Shown one piece after another: positions 60,801-64,000 of a DNA stretch of 64,000 nucleotides (positions within the stretch are counted from its first letter, which is position 1; each line of letters starts with the position of its first letter). The DNA is from Lamellibrachia satsuma (taxonomy: Eukaryota > Annelida > Polychaeta > Sabellida > Siboglinidae), in contig BSQZ01000009.1 of assembly GCA_033239005.1 (NCBI GenBank), forward strand, positions 8,778,252 through 8,842,251. The letters run 5' to 3'. The notes beneath the pieces were generated by a model. The model searched no databases. It was not told where the DNA came from and worked only from the letters and a program-made list of their open reading frames with translations. Position numbers and translations under genes: made by a program.

Positions 60801-63623
60801 AATTGGTGTAGAATTGGAATTTATGTAATGTAATTGACCCCAAGTCTGGTTTTAGCCCGCTACATCTGGTTGCAGATTTAGAGAACCTGTCGATAATGGA
60901 ACTGTTCCTGCGGGCGGAAGGAGGGGAGAAAGTGCAGTACCTGCTCTCCCAGGGGGATCTGTTGGAGGAAGACCCATGTGCCGTGTGGAAGAATGTTGTT
61001 ATGCCTGTTGTCACCTCCATCTGTCAACTCATGTATCTTTTGGCATTGGCTTCAGTGTTTGTGCAAGGGCTTAAAGGTTTAACAAGATTGCCATCCAAGA
61101 CAAAAGACCCGGATGGCAAATGGACAAGGAAGCCATTGGCTTATCGGGAGTCCAACATTTTTTCATATATGTGTAACCCGCCCTCCGGAAATATTTGTTA
61201 GTTTTGTTTTTAAACATATTCATGCTGCAAGTGTTTAGACAATCTGTAGAAAAATTTTTCCATTTATTTGTGTGAATGAATACTTACTTATTCCAGTCTA
61301 CACTGATCCTTTACTAATGTTACCTCATGTCCTCTAGTTCTGCTATTTTAAGTGAGAACAAATTTGTCTATCAATATTTTCATACCCATTCAATATCTTT
61401 AGGAAATCAGTTTGATCTCCTTTTAACCTCCTTGTCTTTAGAGTTAAAAAAGAAATATGATTAAGAACCTGATAAAAACATTTGTTTATATGAGTTCAGG
61501 GGTTGCTGAAGGTTTACCTAATAAAAGGTAATTGGGGGTATTTTACAATGGAATGTTGTTGGAAACCAAGATAAACGTACTGGTATATTTTCTATGAAGG
61601 TGAAGTCATCTTATGGCATCTGTAATCTTTCCGAGGCAGGCAGAAAATTATTTCAACCATGTAACTATGTTCAGATGTATTTCTTTGACCTACAATTTGA
61701 ACAAAATGTAAAATTCATGATATAGTAAGTTGTAGAATTTCAGCAAACCTAACTAAGCATAACAGAAAATTTGATGGTTGCAGAGGTTTTGAGAGGCAAT
61801 TGAAGATAGGTATTTGGTGTATTATGTAATGTTGGTCATTTGTTCAAAGAAAAGTTTCCGGTTTGACTAAAAACTGTGAATGTGACACTGAGTTAGTTTG
61901 GTCTCTGCATTGGGTTGACAAAAGTTAGTTTCGTCATTACACTGGATTAACGTGAGTCAGTTTGGTAATTACACTGGATTAATGTGAGTTAGTTTCGTCA
62001 TTACACTGGATTAATGTTAGTTTCGTCATTACACTGGATTAACATGCGTTAGTTTCGTCATTACACTGGATTGATGTGAGTTAGTTTGGTCTCTGCACTG
62101 GGTTGACAAAAGTTAGTTTGATCATTACACTCATGAGTTAGTTTCATCATTACACTGGATTAACGTGAGTTAGTTTGGTCCCAACAATGGATTGTTGTCC
62201 TTGACCAGTGTGTCAGATGGCCTGGTGGCTCGAGCTTTACATTGCCTGAGTTCCTGCTCTACAACTGTCAGTACATCCACCTACAAGACTATGTCCGTCT
62301 GACCAAGCAGTGGTGTGAGTGGAACGCATCGTCCAGGAACTTCATGCTTGGTCAGAGCTACCTCAACTGTGGGTAGGTAGCTATGTTAGCTGCGTAAGTA
62401 ACTTGTTTGTGGGTTAGGGATTATATGAAAACCTTGATGTACGACTAATTGTGAAATGGGTTTCATTGCGGAGGGAGTTCATCAGCCATTTCCTCTATGG
62501 CTCTCGAAACGGAGAAACTGGAATTCTAGAGCCAGACCTGGCTATCCATGAGTGGTTGCTGAGCTGCTGAGTGCCAAGTGACAGACTGCAACTTTATGCT
62601 GCAGACAGACACGAGAAGAAAAAGAAGCTGTTCATTTTCCATCCTACATCGATATATATTTTTCAAAAAAAACTTTGTTTATTTTCCATTCGCAGTTCAT
62701 ACATGTGACCCGCTCCATCGAAATCAGGAATGAGTTAGTATGTATAGGCCTGTGTGGTATGTTTATGCCTGTGTAGTATGTGTATGCCTGTGTAGTATGT
62801 ATATGCCTCTGTGCTATGCGTAGGCCTTTGTGGTATGTGTACGCCTGTGTGATATGTGTAGGCCTGTGTGGTATGTGTAGGCCTGTGTGGTGTGTGTAGG
62901 CCTGTGTGGTGTGTGTAGGCCTATGTGTTATGTGTACTGTATGCCTGTTGGTTTGTGTGTGCCGTGTGGTATGTTTATGCCTGTGTGGTATGTGTAGGCC
63001 TGTGTGGTGTGTGTAGGCCTGTGTGGTGTGTGTATGCCTGTGTGGTATGTGTAGGCCTGTGTGGTGTGTGTAGGCCTGTGTGGTATGTGTAGGCCTGTGT
63101 GGTGTGTGTACTGTATGCCTGTGTAGTATGTATATGATTGTGTGGCATGTTTATGCCTGTGTTGTATGTGTACGCCTGTGTCGTATCCATAGGCCTGTGT
63201 GGTATGCATAGTCCTGTGGTATGTGTATGCCTGTGTGGTATGTATGTGCCTGTGTGGTACGTGTATGCCTGACAAGGATATTTTCAGTTATCCACAGGTC
63301 GATGTCATTCAAAGTTTTTTGTCGGGGGGGGTCGGGTCAGAGGGTAAATGACATCAGTTTAGTGTCGTACATCAATGTTTTTAGATCATCCCCTAGTTAG
63401 CTGTAGCTTCCCTGTCCTTGCTTGTTATATCCGTCTTCCACAGACTCATTAGTCTCCTCCCTCTCATCCCCTTGTATCTTCCTCTGCCGACAGTGAGCCC
63501 TACAAGTCCCTTGACTGTTTCCGGGCTGCAACCCACGGCCTCAAGTCAGAGGAGTTTCTCATCAAGTTGTTGCAGACAGCTATCGTAGACCCCAAACACA
63601 CAGAGGTCGTCTACTACCTCAAG
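37910..63623 (+). CDS. NUP160: nuclear pore protein Nup160, 5' 23 exons; 3' end beyond window
   Basis: Nup160 is a scaffold subunit of the Nup107-160 (Y) complex of the nuclear pore and of kinetochores; it has an N-terminal beta-propeller followed by an alpha-solenoid. Join: 37910-37997, 40848-40959, 41474-41681, 42308-42542, 43583-43661, 44207-44321, 44921-44999, 45940-46028, 47040-47114, 47567-47664, 49577-49736, 51267-51365, 52642-52746, 53498-53563, 53826-53934, 54341-54509, 55638-55774, 56356-56516, 57597-57730, 60236-60309, 60876-61032, 62217-62372, 63494-63623. This totals 2835 nt, 945 codons (human protein about 1436 residues). All introns are GT-AG and every phase closes. Family landmarks in order: [112 protein letters not shown]. 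The start ATGGCGGC has a good Kozak context. Confidence 0.96.
38000..40840. other. NUP160 intron 1; unidentified GC-richer segment 38100-39000
   Basis: 38100-39000 is more complex and GC-richer than the rest of the intron, with short open frames on both strands (e.g. plus 38197-38415 and 38729-39085) and gctaggggcgctgctgg. It may be a decayed transposon; no family recognised. 39037-39080 and 39910-39980 are CA/CG-rich microsatellites. Confidence 0.3.
40848..40959 (+). CDS. NUP160: NUP160 exon 2
   Basis: Residues 30-67: [20 protein letters not shown] then [18 protein letters not shown]. Matches the first propeller strands (GGFYYVES...RNRFIHW in vertebrates). Intron 1 is 2.85 kb. Ends in phase 2. 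Confidence 0.92.
41474..41681 (+). CDS. NUP160: NUP160 exon 3
   Basis: Residues 67-136, beginning [18 protein letters not shown] and ending [16 protein letters not shown]. The acceptor at 41473 (catgcttgcag) is required: using the closer AG at 41486 would create a stop across the exon 2 junction (TG|A). Ends in phase 0. Confidence 0.93.
42308..42542 (+). CDS. NUP160: NUP160 exon 4
   Basis: Residues 137-215, with [20 protein letters not shown] and [20 protein letters not shown]. The W-L-DGEA-A motif is conserved in the Nup160 propeller. Ends in phase 1. Confidence 0.94.
43583..43661 (+). CDS. NUP160: NUP160 exon 5
   Basis: Residues 215-241, [20 protein letters not shown], one of the best conserved Nup160 segments (ELKQSSVMQRLLTGWMP in human). 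Acceptor cttgttttag, donor gtaagtg, ends in phase 2. Confidence 0.94.
44207..44321 (+). CDS. NUP160: NUP160 exon 6
   Basis: Residues 241-279, with [17 protein letters not shown], matching the conserved [13 protein letters not shown]. Ends in phase 0. Confidence 0.94.
44921..44999 (+). CDS. NUP160: NUP160 exon 7
   Basis: Residues 280-306, [20 protein letters not shown] then ATEIMAG; aligns to the EQMCLMVADMLEYVPV segment. Acceptor gggtgtttcag. Ends in phase 1. Confidence 0.9.
45316..45501 (-). mobile_element. non-LTR RT C-terminal fragment
   Basis: Minus strand encodes [20 protein letters not shown] then [12 protein letters not shown]. The (F/Y)xWNSLPxEI...SLxxFKxxLK motif is the usual end of many LINE ORF2 proteins. 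Different from the CR1 family here. In NUP160 intron 7. Confidence 0.6.
45771..45892. repeat. double (TA)n microsatellite
   Basis: Two TA runs (45771-45828, 45849-45892) flank a 20-bp unique piece (gactgtttttgtcttgtca). The tract ends about 48 bp upstream of NUP160 exon 8. Confidence 0.95.
45940..46028 (+). CDS. NUP160: NUP160 exon 8
   Basis: Residues 306-335: [20 protein letters not shown] then [10 protein letters not shown]. Begins 48 bp after a long TA microsatellite. Ends in phase 0. Confidence 0.88.
46280..46679 (-). mobile_element. hAT-like element family B copy 2, with TSD
   Basis: 400 bp, an internally deleted relative of 32454-33175 in the opposite orientation. On the minus strand it starts CGGGGCTCGGGTG and ends AATTGATTCCAGCACTG. 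Flanks on the plus strand are TCCATCTG (46272-46279) and CCCATCTG (46680-46687), a 7/8 duplication. Shared interior: GCCTGCACATATCTGAAACC. NUP160 intron 8. Confidence 0.85.
47040..47114 (+). CDS. NUP160: NUP160 exon 9
   Basis: Residues 336-360: [20 protein letters not shown] then VFGYE (human FCIFQLV...). Acceptor gattcttccag, donor gtagga, phase 0 both sides. Confidence 0.88.
47567..47664 (+). CDS. NUP160: NUP160 exon 10 (3' two-thirds duplicated downstream)
   Basis: Residues 361-393: [20 protein letters not shown] then [19 protein letters not shown] corresponds to STDIWAL of vertebrates. Donor cag|gtaagat, ends in phase 2 and joins TGATGGTCC of exon 11. Bases from 47595 onward recur at 48181-48250. 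Unspliced read-through of the donor meets an immediate in-frame TAA. Confidence 0.92.
47595..48766 (+). repeat. 586-bp tandem duplication including NUP160 exon 10 3' part
   Basis: 47595-48180 is repeated at 48181-48766 with very few differences (for example gataca versus gacaca just after the donor). Each copy holds the last 70 bp of exon 10, its donor gtaaga and about 23 units of a 21-bp minisatellite. The second copy lacks the exon's 5' 28 bp and its acceptor. The right end of copy 2 runs on into a further 70 bp of the array. Confidence 0.96.
47674..48180. repeat. 21-bp minisatellite, array 1
   Basis: Units of ggtctcggcacttgttgcaaa with ggtctcaaca and ttgaaaa variants. Because 21 is a multiple of three, long ORFs open on both strands (SALVAKV; RPLQQVP). 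Confidence 0.97.
48262..48836. repeat. 21-bp minisatellite, array 2
   Basis: Same unit and same order of variants as array 1 (including the single gttctc unit and the two caacggtctc units), extended by about three or four further units at its right end. Confidence 0.97.
49060..49255 (-). repeat. tRNA-Asp-derived SINE
   Basis: Minus strand: a tRNA-like head (49249-49181) with 7-bp acceptor-type pairing AGCGGTG/CTCCGCT, an A box (TCTAATGGTTAGAGC), GTC at the anticodon position (49218-49216) and a B box (GGTTCGATTCC). It is followed by a non-tRNA body, TGTTTCGAAGCTTGGGCAAT ... GTGTCTTTCGGAAGAGACAC. No CCA and an unrelated 3' body mean a SINE, not a tRNA gene. It abuts the 5' truncation point of a CR1 copy. 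NUP160 intron 10. Confidence 0.85.
49255..49566 (+). mobile_element. CR1-like LINE, 3' fragment next to exon 11
   Basis: Starts at gttatgaagatattgatagaa (YEDIDRN), continues with [24 protein letters not shown] text, and ends gataagccaatggcttcc ... cagtcttgtgaaatatggttaaatc. The tail ends about 10 bp before the exon 11 splice acceptor. Confidence 0.88.
49577..49736 (+). CDS. NUP160: NUP160 exon 11
   Basis: Residues 393-446, with [20 protein letters not shown] and [20 protein letters not shown] (human DPREMYLQSLFTPGQFT). The acceptor catgttgcag lies about 10 bp past the tail of a CR1 insertion. Ends in phase 0. Confidence 0.95.
49740..50235. other. NUP160 intron 11, no feature seen
   Basis: AT-rich, with repetitive taagttaaat motifs (49850-49985), possibly a decayed repeat. 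Confidence 0.35.
50236..50927. repeat. 39-bp minisatellite, NUP160 intron 11
   Basis: About 17-18 units of ttcataatatgatggtgaaa-taacccatggtgcctctgg. Two shortened units (ggtaaagtaacacg) recur at the same point in a larger pattern: 50335-50530 resembles 50565-50700, suggesting a higher-order duplication. A long minus-strand frame ([13 protein letters not shown]) results from the 13-codon unit. Confidence 0.96.
51267..51365 (+). CDS. NUP160: NUP160 exon 12
   Basis: Residues 447-479: [20 protein letters not shown] then [13 protein letters not shown] (human IFCRGTERNLDLSWSELKKEVTLAVENE). Marks the propeller-to-helical transition. Phase 0 both sides. Confidence 0.93.
52311..52541. repeat. 41-bp minisatellite, NUP160 intron 12
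   Basis: Five full units and one partial of catggttcttccagtgtatc-cctgtatcccaggataatata. All are nearly identical. Confidence 0.96.
52642..52746 (+). CDS. NUP160: NUP160 exon 13
   Basis: Residues 480-514: [20 protein letters not shown] then SCCLQYQE, matching the invariant FY(A/S)CCLQYQE. Phase 0 both sides. Confidence 0.96.
53060..53430. repeat. 41-bp minisatellite, NUP160 intron 13
   Basis: About nine units of aggtacccagacatgcattc-gtaacaataaagttatggaat. The left units are more diverged and the four rightmost identical. Ends about 70 bp before exon 14. Confidence 0.96.
53498..53563 (+). CDS. NUP160: NUP160 exon 14
   Basis: Residues 515-536: [20 protein letters not shown] then KS. Short, phase 0 both sides, acceptor gacatttcag, donor gtaagt. 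The preceding intron carries a 41-bp minisatellite. Confidence 0.88.
53826..53934 (+). CDS. NUP160: NUP160 exon 15
   Basis: Residues 537-573: [20 protein letters not shown] then [17 protein letters not shown]. Acceptor gctgttgcag, donor gtagga, ends in phase 1. The following 406-bp intron is almost wholly 39-bp repeats. Confidence 0.9.
53945..54340. repeat. 39-bp minisatellite filling NUP160 intron 15
   Basis: About ten units of gaccccactctgttgaccat-gcagtttgcctgcctgcca. It occupies almost the whole intron between exon 15's donor and exon 16's acceptor. Each unit contains a pyrimidine-rich stretch ending in CAG or CCAG. The last unit ends tttgcctctcttccag, the real acceptor. Confidence 0.96.
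54341..54509 (+). CDS. NUP160: NUP160 exon 16
   Basis: Residues 573-629: [20 protein letters not shown] and [18 protein letters not shown] (human RDVICLIKCLRLIEESV). The acceptor tctcttccag is the diverged last unit of the upstream 39-bp repeat array. Ends in phase 2. Confidence 0.93.
54901..55321 (+). mobile_element. CR1-like LINE, 3' fragment
   Basis: Reads [19 protein letters not shown], then after disruptions [40 protein letters not shown] and [13 protein letters not shown], then the family 3' UTR and GGCAATCTTGTTAAATC. NUP160 intron 16. Confidence 0.92.
55465..55604 (+). mobile_element. CR1-like LINE, short 3' fragment next to exon 17
   Basis: Reads gtgtttacaaaacaaaattaac-aaatactt, a gggctacaaatcgatga end, then ggcttccttgtccacttgcc and gacaatcttgttaaatg. 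It ends about 33 bp before the exon 17 acceptor. Confidence 0.85.
55638..55774 (+). CDS. NUP160: NUP160 exon 17
   Basis: Residues 629-675: [20 protein letters not shown] then [17 protein letters not shown] (human CSKLQEIRNPIHAIGLLIREMD). Acceptor gcgttacag lies about 35 bp downstream of a CR1 tail. Ends in phase 1. Confidence 0.92.
55855..56060. repeat. about 46-bp minisatellite, NUP160 intron 17
   Basis: About four units alternating ttgctgttgaattatcttag and ttatgcctgttgaattgtttta, themselves related half-units. Confidence 0.92.
56356..56516 (+). CDS. NUP160: NUP160 exon 18
   Basis: Residues 675-728: [20 protein letters not shown] then [15 protein letters not shown] (human VHKIASTRFLICRDLLILQQLL). 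Acceptor ctgtctacag, ends in phase 0. Confidence 0.94.
56838..57172 (+). mobile_element. CR1-like LINE, diverged 3' fragment
   Basis: Plus strand with [22 protein letters not shown] text, [19 protein letters not shown] and the 3' UTR ccatctgggtgttttgcc-ttgg. Its tail is interrupted by the MITE at 57173. NUP160 intron 18. Confidence 0.85.
57173..57529. mobile_element. hAT-like MITE in CR1 tail, TIR CAGGGTTCGTAC
   Basis: 357 bp, beginning cagggttcgtacagggcatg and ending gaggtgtatgaacccta. Ends are inverted (AGGGTTCgTAC/GTAtGAACCCT). Flanked by ATTAAT immediately on both sides (57167-57172, 57530-57535). The body has repeated catggaa/ttggaat motifs. Nested insertion, so younger than the CR1 copy. 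NUP160 intron 18. Confidence 0.85.
57597..57730 (+). CDS. NUP160: NUP160 exon 19
   Basis: Residues 729-773, with [20 protein letters not shown] (human APLLLSYYLIKWGSECLAT). Starts 68 bp after the end of a MITE. Ends in phase 2. Confidence 0.94.
58206..59395 (-). mobile_element. CR1-like LINE with internal deletion and hairpin end
   Basis: Minus strand: [60 protein letters not shown], then [14 protein letters not shown] joins directly to [20 protein letters not shown]. Compared with the 17370-21110 copy about 80 codons are missing, including PQGSVLGP and the catalytic FADD. C-terminal and 3' UTR parts follow (58862-58206), with further frame breaks. NUP160 intron 19. Confidence 0.92.
59364..59400. 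repeat. perfect 16-bp hairpin at the CR1 5' junction
   Basis: ctggcttgttcctcga, a 5-nt loop tccct, then the exact inverted copy tcgaggaacaagccag. The left arm is CR1 sequence; the right arm is where CR1 similarity stops. Confidence 0.95.
59430..59510. repeat. short tandem duplication
   Basis: tatatatactttgctattattNtNctatttgccct occurs twice (about 59434-59470 and 59472-59507). Confidence 0.85.
59656..60004. mobile_element. MITE-like element, TIR CCTTAAAGGTAC
   Basis: About 350 bp, starting ccttaaaggtacatag and ending cggtacctttaagg. The inner parts are also inverted (TATAAACTAC near the left, GTAGTTTATA near the right). No target duplication seen. NUP160 intron 19. Confidence 0.65.
60030..60170. 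repeat. inverted repeat, NUP160 intron 19
   Basis: tttcatgggagttagcagctgtttgtttagcattgt (60057-60092) is inverted, with mismatches, at 60123-60166 (acaatgctaaagaaacagct-gcc). Nested within is gggaaatacgttgac/gtcaatgtatttccc. Confidence 0.8.
60236..60309 (+). CDS. NUP160: NUP160 exon 20
   Basis: Residues 773-798: [20 protein letters not shown] then QKE (human SNLQHLSVLELTDSGAL). Acceptor gttgtttcag, ends in phase 1. Confidence 0.92.
60755..60855. mobile_element. fragment of hAT-like family B just upstream of exon 21
   Basis: gaattgattattggaattgg ... gtaattgaccccaagtctgg resembles the right end of 32454-33175 (AATTGACCCCAGCCCTG). The end lies about 20 bp before the exon 21 acceptor. Confidence 0.6.
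60876..61032 (+). CDS. NUP160: NUP160 exon 21
   Basis: Residues 798-850: [20 protein letters not shown] then YLLSQGDLL and [12 protein letters not shown]. The acceptor ggttgcag at 60875 is the one that keeps the conserved frame; the AG at 60856 shifts it. Ends in phase 2. Confidence 0.88.
61076..61450 (-). mobile_element. CR1-like LINE, 3' fragment
   Basis: Minus-strand copy beginning 3' at gtttaacaagattgccatcc and including the family UTR (gataagccaatggcttcctt, reverse) and degraded C-terminal coding sequence (RRADQ...[16 protein letters not shown]). It lies about 40 bp after the exon 21 donor. Confidence 0.85.
61905..62178. repeat. about 32-bp minisatellite, NUP160 intron 21
   Basis: About eight irregular units of gttagtttcgtcattacactggattaacgtga, with gtctctgcactgggttgacaaaa variants. 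Ends about 38 bp before exon 22. Confidence 0.9.
62217..62372 (+). CDS. NUP160: NUP160 exon 22
   Basis: Residues 850-902: [32 protein letters not shown] and [11 protein letters not shown] (human LLWPSNPG...GNCQYVQLQDYIQLLHPWC). Ends in phase 2. Confidence 0.95.
62740..63275. repeat. 19-bp minisatellite, NUP160 intron 22
   Basis: About 28 units of tgtgtaggcctgtgtggta with many variants. Opposite-strand frames read [11 protein letters not shown] because three units make 19 codons. Confidence 0.94.
63494..63623 (+). CDS. NUP160: NUP160 exon 23 (last in window)
   Basis: Residues 902-945: [20 protein letters not shown] then [19 protein letters not shown] and YYLK (human EGQKALECFCQAASEVGKEEFL). 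Donor gttagt, phase 0. About 490 further residues should follow beyond 64000. Confidence 0.95.
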
Positions 63624-64000
63624 GTTAGTCTCACTGTCTACGTGTTTCATTCCTGTAAATTCTGTAGAATAAGTGATGTCAGTGTTCAAAAATCTGTCCT
63701 TTCAATTACGCTATCTATTTTGATACATAGATGTAGTCTTCTAGATTCAGAAACGTCATTGTGAAGAAATATATCCATTCGCATTTGATTCTGGTATCTT
63801 ATATGATACAGAAGTGTAGTCGTCTATTACAGTGGCACATTGTATAGTGACTCATTTGTATAAATGTGTGACGGAAGTATATATTTTTTCATAATAATAA
63901 CTTATTTGTAAAGTGCAGTATCTCCCAAAAACAAATTCTTGCATAAAATAAAAGATTGGTAAACATTCGTGATATCGTGCTTAATGATTCTGGTTTGTTC
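63624..64000 (+). other. NUP160 intron 23, no feature seen
   Basis: AT-rich sequence after the exon 23 donor. The next exon is not in the window. Confidence 0.7.

Overview
The window is animal genomic DNA: AT-rich, gene-poor, intron-rich and full of transposons and tandem repeats. There are no prokaryotic operons. Two conserved eukaryotic genes can be read exon by exon. On the minus strand (35347 down to 23025) lies SNRPC, encoding the U1 snRNP protein U1-C: six coding exons, 144 residues, complete. On the plus strand (37910 to beyond the right edge) lies NUP160, the Y-complex nucleoporin: 23 coding exons with mutually compatible phases, giving about the first 945 residues; the C-terminal part is outside the window. 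The two genes are divergent, with start codons about 2.6 kb apart. The repeats (CR1-type LINEs, a tRNA-Asp-derived SINE, hAT-like MITEs, long CTCA and CAA arrays) suit a marine invertebrate, perhaps a mollusc or another lophotrochozoan, but the sequence alone does not fix the species.

Layout. 1-10 kb: mostly non-coding, with a GC-rich island at 340-720, a MITE (1061-1376), a CTCA array, a 9-bp minisatellite with higher-order structure (4681-5542), and a candidate two-exon secreted-peptide gene on the minus strand (9952 to 6562). 10-13.3 kb: a decayed APE-type LINE, split by a second copy of the same MITE with an 8-bp target duplication. 15-21.1 kb: CR1-like LINE copies, including one nearly full-length element (17370-21110) with an SGNH-type ORF1 and an endonuclease/RT ORF2, both broken. 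22.9-35.3 kb: SNRPC. Its 8.8-kb second intron holds a decayed multi-domain repeat gene, a large palindrome and three hAT-like elements. 35.7-36.1 kb: a polypurine tract between the two genes. 37.9-64 kb: NUP160. Its introns hold CR1 tails, a SINE, MITEs and at least eight unrelated minisatellites, one of which has carried half an exon into a recent 586-bp tandem duplication.

The two genes serve different machines: U1-C stabilises 5' splice-site pairing by U1 snRNP, and Nup160 is a scaffold of the nuclear pore. Their adjacency implies at most a shared promoter region. I found no convincing new multi-gene system. The most notable observations are the NUP160 exon/minisatellite duplication, an intron made almost wholly of splice-acceptor-like repeats, CR1 tails forming the sequence just before two acceptors, TSD-verified MITE families, and the unassigned secreted-peptide candidate.
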